Below are positions 16,551 through 24,658 of a DNA stretch of 64,000 nt, one piece after another. Position numbers and translations under genes: made by a program. The stretch covers positions 6,536 to 70,535 of the forward strand of contig CADADB010000007.1 of NCBI GenBank assembly GCA_902786595.1, written 5' to 3'. The first letter of the stretch is position 1; each line of letters begins with the position of its first letter. A model generated the notes under the pieces. That model did not search any database, had not been told where the DNA came from, and saw only the letters and a program-made list of their open reading frames with translations. Source of the stretch: an uncultured Bacteroidota bacterium (GTDB taxonomy: Bacteria > Bacteroidota > Bacteroidia > Bacteroidales > WCHB1-69).

Positions 16551-17231
16551 TCATTGTTTGTTTTCTTGATATAATCTTGGGTTAATAGGTGCTATTTTCT
16601 CAATCAAGTATTTCTTTCCACCTAGCTTAAATGCGCACCAAATATAAAAATCAACATCTCTATAGGAAAGAGACGATAGGTTGTAGGCCCTACAAAACGA
16701 ATCATAAACTTTAACATAGTAAGGATAGTCATGCAATGCTTTTTCATATTCTCCAATATTTTTACATGTGTCGTTTTCTGCCTGTTTCTTGCCACGAAGA
16801 GTATATGGCGGAATCTTGTTGTTCTTCAACAAATAGAGCAACACATTCGCCACAATACTGTCATAAATAGGATACTTGTCTGGTTGGTGTAAGGCGCAAT
16901 ACTTTGTGGCGAAAGAGTAATTGTTTCTCTTTTTGCCATCGGAGAGTTGTATTACAGCTATGTCCGCAACAAGATTCAAATCCCCTTTTTTTAGTCGTGA
17001 ATCAATGTTTGCTACCCCCAAGATTTTATTCACCATCACATTCATGGCTTGTATGCCCGTAGAATAGAACAGGTTTAGCAACTTTGCCTTCAAATCGACA
17101 GCTTCAGGCACGGTATGATCAGTATATTCTGTTACAAGATGTTGAAGTATCTTTTCCTGCAGCTCGTATGATCTCAGTTGGCTCTTGTCTTTTAGAACCT
17201 TTTGTGCATCTTTGAATAAATCTTCGATCAT
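16551..17231 (-). CDS. Unknown protein coupled to graspetide ligase; possible OGG/HhH-like fold
   Basis: A 226-residue cytosolic protein. I chose ATG 17231 because its ATGA overlaps the ligase TGA by 4 bp, a sign of translational coupling; an earlier ATG at 17261 exists. SFATKYCALHQPDKYPIYDS near residue 115-134 resembles a pattern I associate with bacterial proteins of the OGG/HhH DNA-glycosylase-like fold, but this is a weak resemblance. DVDFYIWCAFKLGG is near the C-terminus. It is third in the operon after the precursor and ligase. Immunity, self-protection or a new tailoring role are open possibilities. Confidence 0.6.
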   Translation of the reverse strand: MIEDLFKDAQKVLKDKSQLRSYELQEKILQHLVTEYTDHTVPEAVDLKAKLLNLFYSTGIQAMNVMVNKILGVANIDSRLKKGDLNLVADIAVIQLSDGKKRNNYSFATKYCALHQPDKYPIYDSIVANVLLYLLKNNKIPPYTLRGKKQAENDTCKNIGEYEKALHDYPYYVKVYDSFCRAYNLSSLSYRDVDFYIWCAFKLGGKKYLIEKIAPINPRLYQENKQ

Positions 17232-18232
17232 TGTTTCAATCGTTTTGTTTCGTATTTGCATAAATTTTCTGCCATCACTTTTGAGATGTCATATCCTGTT
17301 TCCAACTCAATCCAAAGCCACTGTCCGTTGGGATTGCATTCGAGAAACACATATTCTCCTTCAACTGTCACAATAAAGTCGAAACATCCAAAATGCAGCT
17401 TCATTTTTTCCAAGAAAGCCAAACAAAATTGTCGAATCCGATAGGGAATATCCACAATTTCGTGTTTGAGGTTGTAGTCGTAGCCTTGCCTCCAATCGAT
17501 TTTGCCCTTGTCATCGTCCTGCGCTTGCGAGTCTATTTTGCAGGAGATGATATCCCGGTTGATAACCGTAATACGCAGCTCGTAGTCCTTCTCCACATAG
17601 TTCTGGATAAAGCAGACTGTTTGTGTAAATGCTTCATCCGGCTGCATAAGCAAATCTTCGCTTTCAACTTTTTGAGAATAAAACACGTACTCGTCTTCAC
17701 CATCAACAAAGACACTTTCATTGCCAATTTGCTTAAGAGACAATGTTTTATATCTTTTCGCCAAAGTACAGGCAGGTTCTTTTTCATTTGAAAAACATGT
17801 ATCTGGAATGGTCATCCCCAAATCACGTGCGACGCAAAGCTGCAACATTTTTGAGGCAGCAGGTCTGTCCTCCACAATACTACCTATAGAATACACATCT
17901 TTCAGATAGTAACGGATGAAGCTCAAGAAACTATGAGCTTCATCCAAATTGAATTTGTTGATGCCTTCGACTGCATTTGTAACAGGTAGTTCTTTGGGAA
18001 TTTCGGGTCTGCGGTCCCAAATTGCCGTAATTTGATGGCCAAACAGTTCCAATCCGTTTCTGATATTTCGGATATGAAAATCACACTCCTGCTCATTTGC
18101 CCACCATGAAAAACGATAGTCTGTAAGCAAACATTCAGTATTAAGTCTGAAAACAGGAATACCCCACTCATTAAGATATTGAATCACATGGGTGGGGTGC
18201 GAATCCTCTTTATTCGTGAAAACGAAGATCAT
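17228..18232 (-). CDS. ATP-grasp peptide ligase, graspetide (MvdD-like) maturase
   Basis: A 334-residue ATP-grasp enzyme. The N-terminus (FTNKEDSHPTHVIQYLNEWG, then PVFRLNTE) is the pre-ATP-grasp fold typical of peptide-modifying MvdC/MvdD relatives. The C-terminal metal and ATP site is FDFIVTVEGEYVFLECNPNG at about residues 288-307, then QWLWIELETG. Family members activate Asp or Glu side chains of a ribosomal peptide and join them to Ser, Thr or Lys as omega-esters or amides. It lies 5 bp after the precursor gene and is coupled to the 226-residue gene. Confidence 0.88.
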   Translation of the reverse strand: MIFVFTNKEDSHPTHVIQYLNEWGIPVFRLNTECLLTDYRFSWWANEQECDFHIRNIRNGLELFGHQITAIWDRRPEIPKELPVTNAVEGINKFNLDEAHSFLSFIRYYLKDVYSIGSIVEDRPAASKMLQLCVARDLGMTIPDTCFSNEKEPACTLAKRYKTLSLKQIGNESVFVDGEDEYVFYSQKVESEDLLMQPDEAFTQTVCFIQNYVEKDYELRITVINRDIISCKIDSQAQDDDKGKIDWRQGYDYNLKHEIVDIPYRIRQFCLAFLEKMKLHFGCFDFIVTVEGEYVFLECNPNGQWLWIELETGYDISKVMAENLCKYETKRLKQ

Positions 18233-18237
18233 TTTGA

Positions 18238-18477
18238 TTATCTTACTGATTTGGAATCATCAATCTCGTTTTTCTTATCTTGATACCCCTTACCACCCTT
18301 ACTAGTCCAAAACATTTTTAGACTCCTTGTCCCTACAGTTCGCATCTCATATGAAAACTGATTGTTATCATCGTAATTGAAAATTGGCGGAGTGTATTCC
18401 TGAATCGGACTTGGTGTGGTGAAATTCATTAATAATGGCATAACATTGCCTTGATCGGATTGGTTATAGGTTTGCAT
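18238..18477 (-). CDS. Graspetide-like precursor peptide
   Basis: A 79-residue peptide directly before the ATP-grasp gene. I chose the ATG at 18477 (MQTYNQSDQG); one more ATG lies at 18504. Residues 1-52 form a proline/tyrosine-rich leader with MPLLMNFTTPSPIQEYTPP and an FNYDDNNQFSYEMR block. The tail SKGGKGYQDKKNEIDDSKSV is dense in Ser/Lys donors and Asp/Glu acceptors, as ligation sites in graspetides require. Gene order, size and composition support a RiPP precursor. The cyclisation pattern cannot be read. Confidence 0.78.
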   Translation of the reverse strand: MQTYNQSDQGNVMPLLMNFTTPSPIQEYTPPIFNYDDNNQFSYEMRTVGTRSLKMFWTSKGGKGYQDKKNEIDDSKSVR

Positions 18478-18488
18478 AATTTTGATTA

Positions 18489-18709
18489 TTAATAGGTTAA
18501 ACAATTATCATTATTCATCATTAATTCTTCCTTAAAATCGGTATCGCTGTCTTCAACTTTCAAGTCGCGGTCGTTTTGAGCAAAAATGGCGATGGTACGT
18601 ACCCTTTGGCAAGGTCTGCGTCGAGTGTTTGCAGATTGCCATCAATACGTGCACCTCACGAAGAGTTGCCATCGTCAGGGCAACCAACTGTTGGTTGCAA
18701 TTTTCCATA
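18489..18709 (-). pseudogene. Possible frameshifted small gene before the precursor
   Basis: From ATG 18709 one frame reads MENCNQQLVALTMATLREV, then VLMAICKHSTQTL. About 110 bp on, the neighbouring frame reads RTIAIFAQNDRDLKVEDSDT, then DFKEELMMNNDNC, to TAA at 18489-18491. Both halves look coding and are separated by one base, near 18600. It may be a broken small gene of the same operon. Low confidence, because each half is short. Confidence 0.35.
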
Positions 18710-18733
18710 ACAAAAAGGTTTGTTGAATTGCTT

Positions 18734-19495
18734 TTATATATCCCATTCCGTATCTTCACTGCCCAAAGCTTGCTGCACTTGATTGATGTCGGAAAGGTTC
18801 TTAAAAGGGCTGGAGGCAGCGAGAGAGTTGATATTATTGAGTGTCAGGGCAAGCATTTCGGTGTTTCCATCACGCAAAGCAGCGTCCACACATTCAAATT
18901 GCTTGGCGAAAACAGCACTCCGTTCGTCGAATGTTTTTTCGAGATAGAGTTTGATATTGTCACTCATCGCATGGATTTGCGCAATAGCCACATCCCGTCG
19001 GGCACGGATTTCCTCCCGTTTGGTCTCTTGCTCCGCTACATATCGGATGGTTTCATTAGAGACCTGAGTAAGTGCTGCAATGGCTGCCATGACCTCCTGT
19101 GGATTTGTGGGATTTGTATTCTTCACCGTGTCCATCAGACTGCCAAGTTTGTCCTCGAAAAAAGTATCTTCCTCCATTGGTGCCATTTCCATTTCTGCAT
19201 CAGGAAGACATTCGGGGGCTTCAACAAGCATCTCTTTTGTTGCCAAGGAGTCTTCTTTGGGTGCGGAAAACAATCCTTTTGCTTCCGACACAACTTTTTC
19301 CCCGTCTGTAAATGTTCCAATTCCTACTCTGGCAACATTGAGAAGTTTGCCTGCGGATATCTTCTTCCCCTTTTTTGGAATTACCTCTTTGACCGCTTCA
19401 GTGAGTTTCGCGCCATGTGCGTCCCAAAAATCTTTTCCTTTCTTGACCGTATTCATTACGTTGTCAAGTCTTATTTTTTTAGATTTCTTTTTCAT
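18734..19495 (-). CDS. Hypothetical protein, last gene of the TPM/TerB operon
   Basis: A 253-residue protein with a lysine-rich N-terminus (MKKKSKKIRLDN). The C-terminal third (RRDVAIAQIHAMSDNIKLYL, then FDERSAVFAKQF and LAASSPFKNL) looks like a long helical hairpin seen in many bacterial hypotheticals. I cannot name the family. The ATG at 19495 lies 2 bp after the stop of the 637-residue gene; a GTG at 19501 is an alternative. Tight spacing suggests the two act together. Confidence 0.65.
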   Translation of the reverse strand: MKKKSKKIRLDNVMNTVKKGKDFWDAHGAKLTEAVKEVIPKKGKKISAGKLLNVARVGIGTFTDGEKVVSEAKGLFSAPKEDSLATKEMLVEAPECLPDAEMEMAPMEEDTFFEDKLGSLMDTVKNTNPTNPQEVMAAIAALTQVSNETIRYVAEQETKREEIRARRDVAIAQIHAMSDNIKLYLEKTFDERSAVFAKQFECVDAALRDGNTEMLALTLNNINSLAASSPFKNLSDINQVQQALGSEDTEWDI

Positions 19496-19497
19496 AT

Positions 19498-21411
19498 TCA
19501 CAATGATGTATTAAGAATTTTCTCTGTTTTTGCAGCAATAATATTGGCCTGTTCATTAAGATTGCCGTCATCGTCCAAGACAGACACTTGGGCCAATTCA
19601 CTCATGGATTTCACCATAATGGCAGCTTGTTGGAAGAGGCCAACCAAGTACATGTCTTTATTGTCAAAGTTGTCAATATAAGGATCCAACTTGTGCAGTT
19701 GCTCGATAGTACGACTTTCAAGATCAGTAGTCAAGCTTTGCAATTCAAGTACACGATGCTTTATCCCGGCCATTACGGTCCAGCTGGCCTCCGTCTGTGC
19801 TACCCACTCTTTCACTTCAGCAAGGTATTCTGTAGCTTCAGTGTACTTGCGTGCGTAAAAGGCGGATGCCAATGTGCTTATAGTCACCCATGCCATACCA
19901 ATTGTGGCTGTTGCGGTGATAGCTGACATCACACTGGTACCAGCTACTATTCCACCACCACCATGTGCAATTGTGCCGCCTCCTAGCCTTGCTAACACAG
20001 CTCTCTTCAGGGCTGCACCATGAAGTTTTTTTATCGCACGGTCTGTTCCCGCCTTTGCAACAGAAGCCACCACATGGGTTACAACATTCGGCGTTCCTAC
20101 TAATCCGATAGCACCAAAACCACTACCTACAGCCAGTACTTTGGCCACATCTGATGCTTTCATGTCTATCTGCTTCATTTCAGCAATTTCTTCCGACTTA
20201 ATATCTATCTCTGTCAGAAACTCATATTCTTTGGTCTTGGATTTTTGGTTAAGTCGTTCAAGATATTCCATAAATTGGCCTATGGTGTTATGCAACGCTT
20301 TCAATCTTATTTTACCAAAATTTTCAAGTGTTTCGTTTATATCGTCACGTACGGCCTCATTAGTGGATTCCACCTCTTTCAATAGTTTCTCCGCTTCTTC
20401 CTTGGTTTGGATGGAATTTTTCCTGTCTTGAACGGCTTGTATGCCTGTCATGACTTTCATACCTTTGACATATATTTGCGGATCTCCCATTTTCTTAGCT
20501 AATTCAATAGATTTGTCCACAGTTTGTTGCCAAAGTGCAACCCGACATTCGGGTTCTTTCAATTCTACAAGTTTGTCCCCGACAACTTGTACAGAATCAA
20601 CCATTTTGTCCGAGATTGAAAAATAGGCTTGCCGTCCTTTTTGGATAGCATTTTGAGCCATCTGCTTGGTCCATTCACCCGCTATTGATGCTGCATCTTT
20701 TGTGCCTCCCCACGTTTTCTGTGCCACATCGGTTACTTTATCTGTTGCTGCCTCTGCAAATTCACCGATCTTGCTAATCAATTTGTTGTCCTCCTCTTTT
20801 GGCTTCTCCACGATATTCATCACTTTACGGACTTTCTGACCGGCTTCGTTAATATATATTTCGTCGTAAGGGACTTTACTTTTGGGAATCCGGGTGCCAT
20901 CCAGCAAAGTGACGATTTCATCTGTGACCACCACATTTTCTGCAATAGCCACGGCCTTGTCATCCAGTTTCGATTGTTTAACAATTCCCCAAATTTGTGT
21001 TGCGACTACAGGCCAAGCAACTATAGCTGTTATTGCCGAAGGAATAGCTTGTTGCCCGAATATGCCAACGCTTGCATCAATATGGATTTTCCCCTCTTGA
21101 GGATATAAATTGATTTTCAATGCGGTTTTCAACCCCACTGCGGATTTAACAAGACCACCATTAGATAGGGAAATGTCGTAATGGTCTCCTTCTTGAATAC
21201 AATCTGCATTGTAACCATTCTCTCTGAATTCTTTCATGATTTGTTCCGCAATGCAAGGTATCAACAAAATGTCTCCAGAGATTTCTTTTGAGGAACGGAA
21301 TACAGCGTCGTGTTTTTCTTTGGCCGTTTGTGCGATTGAATGTCCCTTTTCCTTTGCCACCTGGGTCATTTCCTGCCCTTTTTCTTTAATTTTGTCAAAA
21401 AGTTTTGCCAT
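19498..21411 (-). CDS. Large hypothetical protein with hydrophobic glycine-rich segments
   Basis: A 637-residue protein. Residues 1-40 are repeat-like (KEKGQEMTQVAKEKGHSIAQ). Residues about 50-160 form a domain ending GIFGQQAIPSAITAIVAWPV then QIWGIVKQSKLDD, a pattern I have seen in other bacterial hypotheticals with a membrane-associated end. A long helical middle follows, then a Gly/Ala-rich hydrophobic stretch near 440-540 (GSGFGAIGLVGTP; GGGTIAHGGGGIVAG) that could insert in membranes. No signal peptide. A membrane-active or membrane-sensing role is inference. Confidence 0.65.
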   Translation of the reverse strand: MAKLFDKIKEKGQEMTQVAKEKGHSIAQTAKEKHDAVFRSSKEISGDILLIPCIAEQIMKEFRENGYNADCIQEGDHYDISLSNGGLVKSAVGLKTALKINLYPQEGKIHIDASVGIFGQQAIPSAITAIVAWPVVATQIWGIVKQSKLDDKAVAIAENVVVTDEIVTLLDGTRIPKSKVPYDEIYINEAGQKVRKVMNIVEKPKEEDNKLISKIGEFAEAATDKVTDVAQKTWGGTKDAASIAGEWTKQMAQNAIQKGRQAYFSISDKMVDSVQVVGDKLVELKEPECRVALWQQTVDKSIELAKKMGDPQIYVKGMKVMTGIQAVQDRKNSIQTKEEAEKLLKEVESTNEAVRDDINETLENFGKIRLKALHNTIGQFMEYLERLNQKSKTKEYEFLTEIDIKSEEIAEMKQIDMKASDVAKVLAVGSGFGAIGLVGTPNVVTHVVASVAKAGTDRAIKKLHGAALKRAVLARLGGGTIAHGGGGIVAGTSVMSAITATATIGMAWVTISTLASAFYARKYTEATEYLAEVKEWVAQTEASWTVMAGIKHRVLELQSLTTDLESRTIEQLHKLDPYIDNFDNKDMYLVGLFQQAAIMVKSMSELAQVSVLDDDGNLNEQANIIAAKTEKILNTSL

Positions 21412-21437
21412 AGCTTTTTGTTAATTCAAATGATGTG

Positions 21438-22079
21438 TCAAACATACTCCTGTCTTGACGAAGCATGCGTAATAGTTGTATTCTTAACATTTTGATTGAT
21501 ACGTCTTATAGTATCAAGGTTGACTTTTAGATTGCCTTGTTGTGCGGCCGCAAACTTTGTCTTGTTATCTTGAACTTTCAAACCCACGTATGCGGCTGCC
21601 ACTCCTACTGCGGCAACAGCAACAGAAACACCGATTTTATGAAGCTTTTCCCGAAGTTTCTTCTTCCGTTCTATATTATAATTGGCCAAGGCTTCAGTAA
21701 TGTAAGAGTTAAGTTCTTCTTTGCAGACTCCCGCTTTTTGCGACCGATACAAAAGTGCTTTCATTTCCTTGCCATCAATCTCCCCATCATCATCCACAAA
21801 TAGTTTCACCTTGGCTATCAGATTTTTCTTGTATTCCATCCGAATCATTTCGTTAAGACCATAATTACTGACCCCAAGCTTCACCGTCAATTTGCAGAGT
21901 TCCTCGTATTCCGCCTTGGTGATCTCACCGTCCTCAGTGGCTGTTCTTACTAAATCCCGTAATTGTTGCTGATATTGTTCCAACAATGCCGGGTCCGAGA
22001 TTGTTGGATCAAGATTCTCCTCTTTATTATTAACTTTCACAGGAAGAGTCTGTTTTGTTTTGTCTAAAAGATCAACCAT
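21438..22079 (-). CDS. TerB-like protein with C-terminal membrane segment
   Basis: A 213-residue protein. Residues about 35-130 contain two acidic loops, ATEDGEITKAEYEEL and VDDDGEIDGKEMKALL, embedded in helices. This resembles the TerB/tellurite-resistance-type helical fold, whose acidic turns can bind metal; EF-hand-like binding is an alternative reading. An alanine/valine-rich helix near 149-168 (VSVAVAAVGVAAAYVG) may anchor it. It lies between the TPM gene and the 637-residue gene in one operon. Confidence 0.65.
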   Translation of the reverse strand: MVDLLDKTKQTLPVKVNNKEENLDPTISDPALLEQYQQQLRDLVRTATEDGEITKAEYEELCKLTVKLGVSNYGLNEMIRMEYKKNLIAKVKLFVDDDGEIDGKEMKALLYRSQKAGVCKEELNSYITEALANYNIERKKKLREKLHKIGVSVAVAAVGVAAAYVGLKVQDNKTKFAAAQQGNLKVNLDTIRRINQNVKNTTITHASSRQEYV

Positions 22080-22144
22080 AATAACATTATTTCAATGTTG
22101 TTTTAAAATACTTATTCTCTGCGTCATATTTTAGGCGTTACCTT

Positions 22145-23281
22145 CTACCAACTTCCAGAAACGGAACTCCCACCTTGTTTCGGCTTGTTGCCTCCTCCGA
22201 GTCTCGGTTTGCCACCTCTGCCACCCAGTCTTGGCCTACCTCTTTTCCTTTTGCCTCCTCCAAACACCGACTTTACCGTGTCCGCAACTTTATCCTTGTT
22301 TTTGAGTGCAAACATACCACCACCTGCAATTAAAGCGCCAACAACGGCTTTTTTCAATAAACCGCCCTCGTCGGTCCTGCTCACCTCCTCTTGTAAGTCA
22401 TCCAAATCTCTAATATTCCGTTTCCGATTTTGATATTCTGAATAATTGTATGAGTTATTTTCTTCGTCTTCGTCATAGTCATAGCCATTATCTTCTTCAA
22501 TCTCATAATCAAAAATTGTTTCTGGCTTATGGACAACTTTTTTGGAGGAGGTAGGATGTTTATATGTGCTGCTACGACAAGGAATCGCTTTCTTGTTCAA
22601 ACCATTTAACTTCGATACAGCAAACTTTACGACAACTCCGATCAGAAGCAGTAAAATAGCTATAAGGACAAATGCCAATAAACCTTCTAAAATTATTCTA
22701 AAGACTGACGTTCCATTCTCTTTGCTATGTTCCCCATCATGCTTATCATAGTTATCAGAATGCGATGGTGTATAGTTTGAGGATTCGCTTTCCTCGGACA
22801 TACTGTTCATATACTCCAAAACGGCTTCAATACCGCCGAAATAATCATTCTCCTTGAAATGAGGAATCATGCTTTCTTGCACTATTTCCTCGCACACTGA
22901 GTTTGGGAAGACATCTTGCAAGTCGGGACTGGCAAGCAACATGACCTCCCCCCTTTCCCGATCCGATTTTGGCTTCACTAAGACAAGCATGCCGTCTTCT
23001 TGGGCAACATTCCATTTGTCGCATAATTCAGCAGCATACTCATCAATAGAATAATCTCCAAATGTGGATACTATGGCCACAGCAATTTGTGTGGAATAAT
23101 AATCGCACATGGCCTTAACATCCTCGCGCAACTGTTTCAGTTCGGATTTGGACAGGATGCCGGCTGCATCGGTCACGTATTTATCCTTCATTTTTGGCAA
23201 ACTGGCTGCGCAAACAGTGTTGCTGACCATCAGAATGATTGCGAACAACAGTAGGTTACAAACAAATCTAATGTGTTTCAT
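22145..23281 (-). CDS. TPM domain protein, secreted N-terminus, one membrane helix
   Basis: A 378-residue protein. Signal peptide at residues 1-26, then a TPM domain at about 30-165 (YVTDAAGILSKSELKQLRED, STQIAVAIVSTFGD and GMLVLVKPKSDRERGEVML). TPM domains are linked to photosystem II repair and to metal-dependent phosphatase activity, and in bacteria they mostly sit on the periplasmic side. A serine-rich linker and one strong membrane helix near 200-225 follow. The tail is acidic then Gly/Arg/Lys-rich (RPRLGGRGGKPRLGG). It is the first gene of the operon. Confidence 0.85.
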   Translation of the reverse strand: MKHIRFVCNLLLFAIILMVSNTVCAASLPKMKDKYVTDAAGILSKSELKQLREDVKAMCDYYSTQIAVAIVSTFGDYSIDEYAAELCDKWNVAQEDGMLVLVKPKSDRERGEVMLLASPDLQDVFPNSVCEEIVQESMIPHFKENDYFGGIEAVLEYMNSMSEESESSNYTPSHSDNYDKHDGEHSKENGTSVFRIILEGLLAFVLIAILLLLIGVVVKFAVSKLNGLNKKAIPCRSSTYKHPTSSKKVVHKPETIFDYEIEEDNGYDYDEDEENNSYNYSEYQNRKRNIRDLDDLQEEVSRTDEGGLLKKAVVGALIAGGGMFALKNKDKVADTVKSVFGGGKRKRGRPRLGGRGGKPRLGGGNKPKQGGSSVSGSW

Positions 23282-23369
23282 TTATGGTATTGTTTTATAA
23301 GAAAAATATGCGACAATTATTTTTTTTCATATTCCTTTTCGGTACTGTTATTTTATTTACCAAGCATGC

Positions 23370-23696
23370 TCATAAAAACAGAATAATCGCCCCTATAGCA
23401 GCAGGAATGAAAAAGAATTGTATTGCTAATGTTATGGCATAACCTATTTGATTGTCTAAAAGTTCTACTCTGCCTTTAATCCAGAACAATCTAGGAGCAA
23501 CATCTTCTGCCCAGCCCGTAAATCCGAGAATAAAACCTACAAGAGCGCATATTCCTCCAATAATATACGTCGTATTACTCTCCAATGGAACATCATCGCT
23601 CCAGTTCGGATTTAAAAGAACAAAGGCGGTGTATATTGCACCCGCAATCATTATTAGTGGACCAATAATTTTCCAAATCCATAAGAACACTCTCAT
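23370..23696 (-). CDS. Small membrane protein, intact parent of two remnants
   Basis: A 108-residue protein with three to four hydrophobic segments: residues 5-28, 42-62 and 83-108. The loop between them is GWAEDVAPRLFWIKGRVELL. I do not recognise the family. Two decayed homologues lie at 5656-5958 and 16386-16530 in the same orientation, so this gene seems to have been duplicated and lost at island module boundaries. Confidence 0.7.
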   Translation of the reverse strand: MRVFLWIWKIIGPLIMIAGAIYTAFVLLNPNWSDDVPLESNTTYIIGGICALVGFILGFTGWAEDVAPRLFWIKGRVELLDNQIGYAITLAIQFFFIPAAIGAIILFL

Positions 23697-23896
23697 TTTT
23701 TGTTTGTAAGGTTATTCAGCATCTTACACATCGCTTTTAAATTCGGATTCTTTTTGTTTTTTCAATGATCGAAGTGGGAAACCTATTCGGATTATCACAT
23801 TGCAAAATAAAAACTTTCTTCCCGAAAAACAATAGCCCATTTTGACCCATTTTCAAATGGGCTAAAATGGGTTGTGCGGATTCCCTGCGAATTATG

Positions 23897-23904
23897 TATT
23901 TTTG
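23897..23904 (+). promoter_or_regulatory. -7 box deciding the start of the 193-residue gene
   Basis: TATTTTTG lies inside the longer reading frame that begins at 23872, so that start would precede the transcript. The ATG at 23926 is therefore preferred. Confidence 0.6.
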
Positions 23905-23925
23905 CCGCCGAAAATCGGATTCTTA

Positions 23926-24507
23926 ATGGACGACAACGACAAAAACTACATCGAACACTTGAAAAACCTTCTTTGCGAGGCCTTGGAACGGCAGATGAAC
24001 CGCTCCTCCGACTTCGTGTTCCTGCAGGCCTACATCTTCGAGCGCACCCACGAGAATATCGGCATCAACACATTGAAACGGATCTGGAACTATGGCAACA
24101 CGCCTGTGACTCCGCGTATCTTCACGCTGGATGTTCTGTCCAAAGCCCTCGGCTACCGCAACTTCGAGGACATGAAACGCTTCTACGGCGACGAAGGGGC
24201 GGATTCCTCCGACAAGGTGCTCGGCAAGGTGGTGAGCAGTCAGGATTTGCGCCCCGGCGACCGCGTGACGCTCTGCTGGGACCCCGGCCGCCGCTGCACC
24301 GTGGAATACCTCGGCAGCAACGCCTACCGCGTAGTCAGCAGCGAACGCACCAAACTGAAACCCGGCAACACCTTCCAGACCGCCTTCTTCGCCACCGGCT
24401 CTCCCCTCATCCTCTCCAACCTCATCCAAGACGACTCCTTCGCCACCCTCTACGAAATCGGCCGCAAATCCGGCGTGACACAAATCACCGTGGAAACCAC
24501 GAAATAA
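23926..24507 (+). CDS. Hypothetical protein, possible N-terminal HTH
   Basis: A 193-residue protein. The N-terminal 90 residues read like a helical bundle with GINTLKRIWNYGNTPVTPRI and LDVLSKALGYRNFEDM, resembling helix-turn-helix heads of Bacteroidetes proteins. The C-terminal half is a small beta-barrel-like domain beginning DLRPGDRVTLCWDPGRRCTV. I recognise the layout as recurring in Bacteroidales but know no function. It is monocistronic with its own promoter. Confidence 0.65.
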   Translation: MDDNDKNYIEHLKNLLCEALERQMNRSSDFVFLQAYIFERTHENIGINTLKRIWNYGNTPVTPRIFTLDVLSKALGYRNFEDMKRFYGDEGADSSDKVLGKVVSSQDLRPGDRVTLCWDPGRRCTVEYLGSNAYRVVSSERTKLKPGNTFQTAFFATGSPLILSNLIQDDSFATLYEIGRKSGVTQITVETTK

Positions 24508-24540
24508 CATTCATCGTATCACCATCGTAATCCAAACGCT

Positions 24541-24632
24541 ACCGAGCTCTTGCCCCTGACGGGGCTGCTTAAGGAAGATGTTTTTATGCTCTACCAAGCT
24601 CTTGCCCCTATCGGGGCTGCTTAAGGAAGATA
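24541..24632. repeat. Two hairpin repeats (GCCCC-N4-GGGGC)
   Basis: Two copies of a ~40-bp unit, at 24541-24580 and 24592-24632. Each holds CTCTTGCCCC, a 4-base loop and GGGGCTGCTTAAGGAAGAT. They lie between convergent genes. REP-like elements or terminators. Confidence 0.7.
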
Positions 24633-24658
24633 ATTTCTAATTACAAATTACCAATTGG
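24632..24658. repeat. Heptamer array, AATTACC type
   Basis: AATTTCT, AATTACA, AATTACC, AATTGG at 7-bp spacing, running through the stop codon of the kinase gene at 24641. Confidence 0.7.

Noticed and set aside
16363-16554. 63-codon minus-strand frame at the ATPase 3' end
   Set aside because: It runs across the remnant of the 108-residue gene in a different frame and has repetitive glycine; the relic reading explains the sequence better.
18629-19681. 350-codon open frame on the plus strand
   Set aside because: Antisense to the operon at 18734-21411; the minus-strand genes have coupled starts and stops.
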